Positions 18,760-26,162 of a stretch of DNA of 52,311 nucleotides are shown piece by piece. Below the pieces are notes generated by a model, which had not been told where the DNA came from, made no database searches, and was given only the letters and a program-made list of their open reading frames with translations. The stretch lies in the NCBI GenBank assembly GCA_031266175.1, contig JAISBN010000087.1, positions 1 to 52,311 on the forward strand. The letters are read 5' to 3'. The translations under genes were made by a program, and so were the position numbers. Every line of letters begins with the position of its first letter. Positions within the stretch are counted from its first letter, which is position 1. The stretch comes from Treponema sp. (GTDB lineage: Bacteria > Spirochaetota > Spirochaetia > Treponematales > Breznakiellaceae).

Positions 18760-19862
18760 TGAAATTTTTGACTATCATCCCAACCTACAATGAGGTTGAA
18801 AATATAGAACCGCTTGTACACGCTCTTTTCGGACAAATCCCCCAAGATGCCGGAATCCTTGTTGTCGATGACAATTCGCCGGACAGAACAGCTGAAACAG
18901 TTGAAAACCTGATCCCCCGTTATCCTCGCCGGTTACATCTCTTAAAACGTCCCGGAAAAAAGGGACTGGCTCAGGCATACATCGCCGCTTTTGAATGGGG
19001 GATCACCCGTGGTTATGAATTGTTCCTTGAGATGGACGCCGACTTCTCGCATAATCCGGCTTATATTCCCGGCATGCTCAAAGCAATACAGACCCATGAT
19101 GCTGTTATTGGTTCCAGGAATATAAAAGGCGGCGCCGTTGAAGGATGGTCTTTTTGCCGTACAGTACTTTCCAAAGGCGGCTCCCTCTATGCCCGAATGA
19201 TATTGGGCTGCCCCGTTAAAGATTTAACCGGCGGCTTTAATATGTGGACTAAGAACGCTTTGAAACAGATAAGCCTAAATCGTATTGTTTCAAAAGGGTA
19301 TCTTTTCCAAGTCGAAATGAAATATCGTGCCCACATCGCCGGGTGTTCCATAAAGGAAATCCCGATACTTTTCTCCGACAGAAAGTACGGCATATCCAAG
19401 ATGTCAAAAAAGATTTTTCTGGAAGCGTTACTAAATATTTGGAAAATCAAAAAAGCCGCAGGCAAAGATACAGCTCTTGATCAATCTATAAAATTTTTTG
19501 TGACGGGCGGACTGGGAACTATCACTAATTTGATCATCTTTTTTCTCTGCACAGATCTTGCAGGGCTGCCGGAAATCCCCGTTAGTATAGCCTGTTTTTT
19601 TATTGCCGCAAGCCAAAATTATGTTATCAATCACAGCTGGTCTTTCAGGGCTTCCAAAGAAAAAACAGTTTTATCCGTTACAAAATGGGGTGCATTTCTA
19701 TGCGTTTCTCTTTTAGGGCTTGGCGTAAATATTGCCGTATTGAATTTTGTTTTTGCATATTTTTCTCTGCCCTATAAATTTATTGCCCAGATCTTTGGCA
19801 TTACGGCGGGGATGGGGGTAAATTTCGCCGTATCAAAAATGGTTGTATTCAGGAGGGAATGA
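18759..19862 (+). CDS. Polyprenol-phosphate glycosyltransferase (GT2, DPM/GtrB-like) fused to a C-terminal GtrA domain
   Basis: MKFLTIIPTYNEVENIEPLV, EMDADFSHNP, DLTGGFNMW; four hydrophobic helices with SQNYVINHSWSFR typical of GtrA. Confidence 0.88.
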   Translation: MKFLTIIPTYNEVENIEPLVHALFGQIPQDAGILVVDDNSPDRTAETVENLIPRYPRRLHLLKRPGKKGLAQAYIAAFEWGITRGYELFLEMDADFSHNPAYIPGMLKAIQTHDAVIGSRNIKGGAVEGWSFCRTVLSKGGSLYARMILGCPVKDLTGGFNMWTKNALKQISLNRIVSKGYLFQVEMKYRAHIAGCSIKEIPILFSDRKYGISKMSKKIFLEALLNIWKIKKAAGKDTALDQSIKFFVTGGLGTITNLIIFFLCTDLAGLPEIPVSIACFFIAASQNYVINHSWSFRASKEKTVLSVTKWGAFLCVSLLGLGVNIAVLNFVFAYFSLPYKFIAQIFGITAGMGVNFAVSKMVVFRRE

Positions 19863-21187
19863 ACATTAAGCAGATTCTTTTTTGTTACCCGACAGCTTGT
19901 TCGATAGTACTCGAAAAGAAATATTTTTGGATGATAATTCTTTTTACCCTTTTGGCCGTTAGATGGCTGTATCGTTTTATTAATGCCACACTTTGGGCAG
20001 AAGATGGAGCCCTTTTCTTATCCCAGGCTTTTCAGTTTGGATATAAATCTCTAGGCATGCCGTATGCCGGATATTTTCATACTTTACCGAGGATAATAGC
20101 CTATTTTGCAAGCTTTCTCCCATCGCTATTCGTTTCACATTTTATAATACTAAGTTGTTTTGTTTTTACATACTATACTATTTCTAAAATTTTCTCTGAT
20201 GATTATGAATGGATCATACCAAAAATTTATTACCGGGGTTTATTGGCGGTTTTACTTGTACTGGTACCCGGAACACAGGAAGCCTACGGAAACATTGCAA
20301 ATCTGCATTGGGTTTTGTATATGTATCTGGCTGTCCTTGGATTAAAAAGACCGGATTCTAAATTTACAATTCCGGAAATATGCATAACGGCATTAGCTGT
20401 ATTATCAGAAGGAGCAACTTTAACATTGTTACCGTTATATTGTATGCGGCTGGTTTTCCAATTTTTAAGAAAGCGGGGCATTTATTTTTATATCCAGGAA
20501 ATGCTTATGGTTGTTTTTATTCTTCTCCTTGGGGTAATCAATTTTTCAATTCGAGAACAGTCAACAGTAAATGTAAATTTAATTTTTCTCTTGAAGATTT
20601 ATATAAAAACTACCGTTTGTGAATTTTTATCTTATCCCTGGCTCTACTCAACATTATATAAAGTGCAAAGTAAATATTGGATAGTTCCGGGTTTTTATTT
20701 GTCTGCTTTTACGATTTTTTGGTTAGTAAAAAGACCCAGAAAAGAGGATTTTTGGATTCCTGTTTTCTTTTTTGGTTCGGTCTTATTATATCCTGTCATG
20801 ATCGGGGTTGTAAGACCCGGCAGCGCCTTTTCTGAAGGTTCCTGGTGGCTGTTTATGCGTTATGGTTTTCCTGCCGGATTTAGCGGGTATATTTTCTGGG
20901 TTTGGTTTTTATCCGGCTTGAGATTAAAAAACGCGAGTTTTGTAAATTTTGTATTTGTATATTTAACGTTGATGTCTTTTGTTTTTTCTTTACATTCAGG
21001 TTTTTTCATTCAACCGGCAAAGCAAACAAATTATTTTTTTATTCATTCTTCTGAGATCGATAATGTAAGAACTAATAAAGAAAGTAAACAGATAGTTATT
21101 CCCATTGAACCTAAAGACTGGGCCATGTCCATTGGATCTGGCCAAACAAAAATATTAATAAACCCAAATACGGCAGATCGACGGTGA
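19859..21187 (+). CDS. Polytopic membrane protein, candidate GT-C-like (GtrC-type) glycosyltransferase
   Basis: 442 aa, many TM helices; extracytoplasmic-loop-like NATLWAEDGALFLSQAFQFGYKSLGMPYAGYFHTLPR; 4-bp overlap with the GtrB/GtrA gene. Confidence 0.65.
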   Translation: MNIKQILFCYPTACSIVLEKKYFWMIILFTLLAVRWLYRFINATLWAEDGALFLSQAFQFGYKSLGMPYAGYFHTLPRIIAYFASFLPSLFVSHFIILSCFVFTYYTISKIFSDDYEWIIPKIYYRGLLAVLLVLVPGTQEAYGNIANLHWVLYMYLAVLGLKRPDSKFTIPEICITALAVLSEGATLTLLPLYCMRLVFQFLRKRGIYFYIQEMLMVVFILLLGVINFSIREQSTVNVNLIFLLKIYIKTTVCEFLSYPWLYSTLYKVQSKYWIVPGFYLSAFTIFWLVKRPRKEDFWIPVFFFGSVLLYPVMIGVVRPGSAFSEGSWWLFMRYGFPAGFSGYIFWVWFLSGLRLKNASFVNFVFVYLTLMSFVFSLHSGFFIQPAKQTNYFFIHSSEIDNVRTNKESKQIVIPIEPKDWAMSIGSGQTKILINPNTADRR

Positions 21188-21199
21188 AATAGACATAAG

Positions 21200-21510
21200 T
21201 CAGGCTGTGAACCCCTTCATCCCCTGGAAATCAAAATTATCCTTCACTACAGCCAGGGGGACGGGGCTGACGGCGGTTCCTGACCCCGGATGGGCGGAGA
21301 TATAATCGTTAATATATTCCACAATGTTGGCGTTGGCGGAACTGGGACTGCCGCCTCCCCCGCCGTTACCACATTCGTCTAGTTTTCATCGGCCAGGATG
21401 AAGGGGAGCTCGTACGGAGCATGGGGCTTAAGAGTTTCCCGCACCGCTGCCCGAAATATTCCCGAAGGCGTACCAGGAGGGTCACAAACCCGTTACCGTA
21501 GACCTTAATG
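21200..21510 (-). pseudogene. Decayed coding remnant of unknown family
   Basis: Reverse strand reads ...APYELPFILADEN / DECGNGGGGGSPSSANANIVEYINDYISAHPGSGTAVSPVPLAVVKDNFDFQGMKGFTA* across different frames with an internal stop. Confidence 0.5.
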
Positions 21511-21539
21511 CGGTCGTCTCCTTAACGGTGTACCGGCCC

Positions 21540-21885
21540 GGTTCTCACTCATGAACCGGTACACCATTAGCGGGATTCCCCTTGTACGAAGGTGACGCGA
21601 ACTACCGTTCGGCCGCTTTTTTAGGATTTCATTCGCCGTCCGTAACGCCTTGGCTTCCTTCCGCAGCCGGGTCAGCTCCTCGTCCTGTGGCCATCCGTGA
21701 CCGGGAAAGGGCGGCAAGCCCGCCCCAGCCGTTCCCCGGGCTTGCTGTATTCGTCGGTACAGCAGCTTTTCGTTGATCCCTAAATTCGATGCTGCCCGGG
21801 GCATACCGGTTTCTCATGTTTCTCTGCCAGGGCTACACGCGCTTATCTTTGTGTCTACCAGACAGGGTTAGGTCCACTTTAGGGC
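21540..21885 (-). mobile_element. IS3-family element remnant (left end, degenerate orfA and start of orfB)
   Basis: AASNLGINEKLLYRRIQQAR...DEELTRLRKEAKALRTANEILKK is IS3 OrfA-like; frameshifted; terminal-like TGGACCTAACCCTGTCTGGTAGACACAAAGAT upstream on the minus strand. Confidence 0.7.
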
Positions 21886-21940
21886 GGTTAGATTTGGCAA
21901 CGCCAACAAAAAATGGTAGTAGACCCCACGGGTAAATAAT

Positions 21941-22023
21941 TTCCTTACAGAACGAACCTCGTAAATAATGCAACGCTTACAAGATACCCCGCCCTTCAGG
22001 CCTTCAGGGCGGGGAGGTTCATT
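21941..22023. repeat. 83-bp dispersed hairpin element, copy 1 (IS200/IS605 right-end-like)
   Basis: TTCCTTACAGAACGAACCTCGTAAATAATGCAACGCTTACAAGATACCCCGCCCTTCAGGCCTTCAGGGCGGGGAGGTTCATT, near-identical to 25379-25461. Confidence 0.85.
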
Positions 22024-22098
22024 TTATCCAAAATTTCCCCCCGATGTATTGCATTTAACGATAGTATTCGTTATATTAGGTGATAAGGAGAAGATGGA

Positions 22099-22581
22099 AT
22101 GCCGAAAACACCTAAAACGCCCGCGCCCAAAACGCCCAAAGTGACTGCGCCTAAGACGGCTGTGTCTAAAACGCCCGCGGCCAAAATGCCTAAAGCGCCC
22201 GCGGCCAAAGCGCCTGTGGTCAAAACGCCTAAGGCGGTTGTGTCTAAAGCGTCTAAAACGCCCGCGGTCAAAACCCCTAAGACGTCTGCGGTCAAAACGC
22301 CTAAGGTGCCTGCGATCAAAGCGCCTAAGACGCCTACAGCTAAAGCGCTCGCACAATCAGCGAAAACTGAACTGGAAGTGCGAAGGGAAGCAAACCGCCT
22401 GCGTCAGCAGCGCTTTCTTGAAAATCACCGGGAAGAAATCAACCGGCAGAGAAAAGAACGCTATGCCGCCAGGATACAGGACTCCCGGTGCCCCCGGTGC
22501 GGCAAAAAACTGCGGTCAAACAAGTTTGTATTGTGCAAAGACTGCCTTGAAAAAGCAAAGGAATATAACAAAAAAACATAA
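22099..22581 (+). CDS. Histone H1-like Lys/Pro/Ala repeat protein with C-terminal Cys4 zinc ribbon
   Basis: KTPK/KxPAxK repeats (MPKTPKTPAPKTPKVTAPKTAVSKTP...) encoded by a 15-bp periodic DNA repeat; C-terminus CPRCGKKLRSNKFVLCKDC. Confidence 0.75.
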   Translation: MPKTPKTPAPKTPKVTAPKTAVSKTPAAKMPKAPAAKAPVVKTPKAVVSKASKTPAVKTPKTSAVKTPKVPAIKAPKTPTAKALAQSAKTELEVRREANRLRQQRFLENHREEINRQRKERYAARIQDSRCPRCGKKLRSNKFVLCKDCLEKAKEYNKKT

Positions 22582-22597
22582 AATCCGCGGCGGGTCT

Positions 22598-22630
22598 TTC
22601 CCGAACAGTTCTGTAGAGACTGTTCGGGAA
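22598..22630. terminator. Perfect 12-bp hairpin between convergent genes
   Basis: TTCCCGAACAGT-TCTGTAGAG-ACTGTTCGGGAA. Confidence 0.7.
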
Positions 22631-22688
22631 CGGAACGGCCGTTTCCGGTGTTCCGGCAAAGCGGGCTTATCCGTTTAGCGGTACGGCG

Positions 22689-22901
22689 TCAGGCTACGGA
22701 AAAGGCGGCGGCGGCCAGTTCAGAAAGATATCCGGTTTTTACGCACAGGTCAAAAAGATGGCGGTCGATAAAATCTTCCTGAATTTTTTCATAGCCTTCG
22801 CTTACCTTGGTAAGCCTGATTGCGTACCCCTCGTCGGTTTCCTTAAGGATGTCCACATATTCCGACCGGCCGGGCCGGCTTCTTATCGTGTATCGTTTCA
22901 T
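22689..22901 (-). CDS. Small conserved-looking hypothetical (70 aa)
   Basis: MKRYTIRSRPGRSEYVDILKETDEGYAIRLTKVSEGYEKIQEDFIDRHLFDLCVKTGYLSEL; GAGG-like RBS upstream; start chosen inside the longer ORF. Confidence 0.6.
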   Translation of the reverse strand: MKRYTIRSRPGRSEYVDILKETDEGYAIRLTKVSEGYEKIQEDFIDRHLFDLCVKTGYLSELAAAAFSVA

Positions 22902-23203
22902 AGTTTCCTCTTTAAAGTTAACAGGAGCGGAATCGCCACTCCTGTCAGACGGGCATGAACGCAAAGCGTCCATGCCCTTTATTTTTATTATCGGAGGAAT
23001 TCGGGGCCGGCTTAGCGAAAAACCTGCCCATTCCGCGCCGCCGCACAGCGAGGGATATACGGTCCGCTTACAGGCTGATCCCGGCGCCATATCAAGCGGT
23101 TTTTGCCGAATTCCTCAAGACCCTAAAAAGCCGTTAATCCCCGGAATGGACTCTTCTTTTTTCGCCGATTTTCTGTTATAGTGTAGTATATTCAGGTTTA
23201 GAT

Positions 23204-25363
23204 ATGGCAAAACAAAAAGCGGTATACGCCCCCGGGGAGCTTGACAAGGTCCGAAGCAGGCTTGGAAACATTGACCAGAACGAAGCCAAGCGCATGACCA
23301 GGATTTTGGGCGGCGAGGTGGGGTACGAGAGGACCCGCGAACAGGAAGCGGTAAAGCACAAACCCCAGCATGTCCGGAACGAAACCGTCGATGTCAACAT
23401 CGGCAATAAGCCCCTGCGGCGGGTGGAAACCGCCGGCCTTAACGGCCCGGAAACGGTCCGCCCGGAGACCCGCAAAAAAAAGGTCCGAAAGGACGATCCC
23501 GCCGACGATCCCCAGACGCCGGTAAAATCAAGCTATTGGGACCGGATAAAAATAGACAAATACTGCGGCCAGATGGAATTTGAAATAAAAAGTTCCTCCC
23601 AGGTTTTGGTTTCCATGCTTTCCATCCTGAACGAACCGCCGGATTATGTCAGCCCGGTTTTTGTCAACAAGCGGATGAACGATTACTACAAACGCATTGA
23701 ATTGCTGGTTGCCTCGGTCCGGTCCCTCCTGCCCAGAAACAACCTGAGGCGCAACGAACGCTTCAAAAAGGCATCGCCCTTTGCGTTTTCCGTTCTTGAT
23801 ACGATCCGTTACTGGAATATCGATCAGATCTCCAACACCCTTTCCAGAATTCAGGCCCACCCCAGGAGCGCCAAGGCGGCGGATTTTTCCGAAATACTCA
23901 GGAGCATCTATAAACCCCTGTACATTCTGGAACAGCTGGATCCGGAAACCCACATCAAGGGATCCTTCAAGCTGCTCTACAAGGTTCTGTATCTGGAGAA
24001 CCCCACGGAAGCCAAGGGAAAATACCAGGACCTGATCCGCAACGCCCTGGTATCCTACGGCATTATCCGCCGGGACATACGGTTCCAGCTGTATCCCCTG
24101 CTGCTTAAACTGGTGTCCCATTGCTGGCTTCCCTATGATGTTTTTTTTCAGGAACGGAAAAACCGGCTTAAGCATTTTTTGCAGGTGAACGAGCGGGACC
24201 GGATTACTCCCCAGGCGGGAAATGCCTCCACCGGTGATCAGGCTTCGGATCCTGCCGGGGAAACGGCGGAAACCCCGGAGGTGGCGGAAGCCGCGGAAAT
24301 TGCGGAAGAGCCTTCTGAAGCCCGGGAAGTTTTTGACGAAAGCGCCATGGACGAACCCCTGACCGAAGAAGAGCGGGTAAAGAAGCAGATCCGGGAATCG
24401 GAGAGCAGGGCCCTGGAACGGGGTCTTTCCTCCCTGGAAGTGCTCTTTCCCAAGGCCGGCTGGGAACGGATCAGCCTGTACCCGGATTTCTATCCCTATT
24501 TTTTCGATGTCTTCCATTTTAAAAAGGGCGTGGAATTGATAGCCCCCACGGATCCCCTCCAGCAGGTTTATGTCCTGGTCCGGGTTATTGAAGAGCTTTT
24601 TTTCGGGCTGCGATACACTGTTTTCGGGGTTATCATGGGACCGGACGGCAGCCCCGAACGGATTGATGAACCCATTAACCGAATCATCAACAACTGGCAG
24701 AAGCTGACCGAAACCAGCTTTGACAAGGAATATCTGCCCCGGCTCGGCGAGTACTGCCGGCTTCTGGAAAATACCGCCGAATCAAGGACCAGTAATTTTG
24801 CCAAACGGCTTCTGAACGAACTGTACTGGATAAAGCGGCTGTACTTTCTGCCCTACTACCGGTTTGATTCGATCATGCCTCCGCCGTTCCAGAAAAACTC
24901 CGTAGAAGCGCTGTATCCTGAAGTACGCTCCCTGCGCAGATACCTTACCGCCGTGGCAGCGGGGATAGAGCAGGGAAACAAGCGGGGGGGAGCGGAAAAC
25001 CGTTCTCCCTGCGACGGCATCGACAACCCCTGGGATTCCTATGTTTTTCAGGTGCCGAATCCTCTTTCCAGGCGGCTGGACGCTCTTTTGTCCCCCAAAA
25101 AACGGAACAACGCTTCGCTGATTTTCTTTACCCTGGCCGTCACGGTAACGCTGGATCATCTCTTAAACAATGAAAACAGCTGGGCCTACGGGGACCGGAT
25201 GGGCTTTCTCTTCCGCAGTGAAAACGGCGAGGGGATCCGGCCCCTCTTCGGGGTCGACGCCAAAATCGATACGGAAGCGCTTTTTAAACAGGCCCTTAAA
25301 AAACGCCAGGCCGCGGCGGACAGGGAAGAAGAAGAACGCCGGGCCGCGGAGATTAACGTTTAG
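23204..25363 (+). CDS. Large cytoplasmic hypothetical protein, probably spirochete-conserved
   Basis: 719-aa uninterrupted ORF with coding-like composition and no TM; acidic central linker. Confidence 0.7.
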   Translation: MAKQKAVYAPGELDKVRSRLGNIDQNEAKRMTRILGGEVGYERTREQEAVKHKPQHVRNETVDVNIGNKPLRRVETAGLNGPETVRPETRKKKVRKDDPADDPQTPVKSSYWDRIKIDKYCGQMEFEIKSSSQVLVSMLSILNEPPDYVSPVFVNKRMNDYYKRIELLVASVRSLLPRNNLRRNERFKKASPFAFSVLDTIRYWNIDQISNTLSRIQAHPRSAKAADFSEILRSIYKPLYILEQLDPETHIKGSFKLLYKVLYLENPTEAKGKYQDLIRNALVSYGIIRRDIRFQLYPLLLKLVSHCWLPYDVFFQERKNRLKHFLQVNERDRITPQAGNASTGDQASDPAGETAETPEVAEAAEIAEEPSEAREVFDESAMDEPLTEEERVKKQIRESESRALERGLSSLEVLFPKAGWERISLYPDFYPYFFDVFHFKKGVELIAPTDPLQQVYVLVRVIEELFFGLRYTVFGVIMGPDGSPERIDEPINRIINNWQKLTETSFDKEYLPRLGEYCRLLENTAESRTSNFAKRLLNELYWIKRLYFLPYYRFDSIMPPPFQKNSVEALYPEVRSLRRYLTAVAAGIEQGNKRGGAENRSPCDGIDNPWDSYVFQVPNPLSRRLDALLSPKKRNNASLIFFTLAVTVTLDHLLNNENSWAYGDRMGFLFRSENGEGIRPLFGVDAKIDTEALFKQALKKRQAAADREEEERRAAEINV

Positions 25364-25378
25364 TAATACCGAAAGTCA

Positions 25379-25461
25379 TTCCTTACGGAACGAACCGCAT
25401 AAATAATGCAACGCTTACAAAATGCCCCGCCCGTCAGGCCTTCAGGGCGGAGAGGTTCATT
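25379..25461. repeat. 83-bp dispersed hairpin element, copy 2
   Basis: TTCCTTACGGAACGAACCGCATAAATAATGCAACGCTTACAAAATGCCCCGCCCGTCAGGCCTTCAGGGCGGAGAGGTTCATT; between convergent genes. Confidence 0.85.
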
Positions 25462-25463
25462 CC

Positions 25464-26162
25464 TCAAGAAATAAGAAGCGTCTTGGGATCCAGCTTAAGC
25501 GCCAAATGTTCCAGATTCCCCGAATCCCGGTCTTTGGAAGCGGTCAGTTCGATGTGCTCCCCCCGGGGTTCCATGACGATGATGACATCCAGCAGATCCG
25601 CGTAGTCCTTGATTACCGCGGGAATGTTGTTCCGGTCATAGAAGGGCTCGGGTCCCTTGACGTTGCAGGAATACCAGAAGGACACTCCCAGTTCCCCGGC
25701 GCCGGCCTTTACCGCTTCCATCCGTTCCCGGGTGGTCCGGGTAAAGTCAAAGCCGTCAACGATAATTGAATCGGCGGTAAAACCCCCGTCGCGGATCAGG
25801 GCCTTAAGGCTCTGTAAAATCTGGGAACCCGTAACCCCGTCCTGGCCAAAGTTAAGGAGCACCCGGTTTTTGACCAGCTCGTCCTTAACGTCCCGGACAT
25901 GATCCAGGTTTTTCTTTTTGGTAAACTCGTCAAAAATATCCTCGTACCAGGAAAGGACATAGTCCGCATGCTGGGTAAAGGAAACGTGGATCACCTTTTT
26001 GCCCTGAAGCAGCTTGTCCAGGGCAATCTGTACCAGTACCGAGGTCTTGCCGATCCCCGAAAGAGAGGCGATGACGCCGATTTCGCCGGGCCCAAGGCCG
26101 CCGTGGATTGATTTTTCAAAAATGCGCACCGGACTGCGCTGTACCAGCTCTTCCTTAATCAT
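25464..26162 (-). CDS. RecA/DnaB/KaiC-like P-loop ATPase
   Basis: Walker A-like [20 protein letters not shown]; Walker B-like SIIVDGFDF; overlaps the EF-G stop by 4 bp. Confidence 0.7.
   Translation of the reverse strand: MIKEELVQRSPVRIFEKSIHGGLGPGEIGVIASLSGIGKTSVLVQIALDKLLQGKKVIHVSFTQHADYVLSWYEDIFDEFTKKKNLDHVRDVKDELVKNRVLLNFGQDGVTGSQILQSLKALIRDGGFTADSIIVDGFDFTRTTRERMEAVKAGAGELGVSFWYSCNVKGPEPFYDRNNIPAVIKDYADLLDVIIVMEPRGEHIELTASKDRDSGNLEHLALKLDPKTLLIS

Noticed and set aside
22024-22356. Arg/Phe-rich minus-strand ORF (MCERFSCRRLRRFDRRHLRRFD...)
   Set aside because: Antisense shadow of the 15-bp KTPK coding repeat; no independent evidence for expression.
22951-22977. GGGCATGaACGC-AAA-GCGTcCATGCCC hairpin as a distinct element
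   Set aside because: Good stem with one mismatch, but seen once clearly here; could be an ordinary intergenic hairpin, so not listed as a feature.
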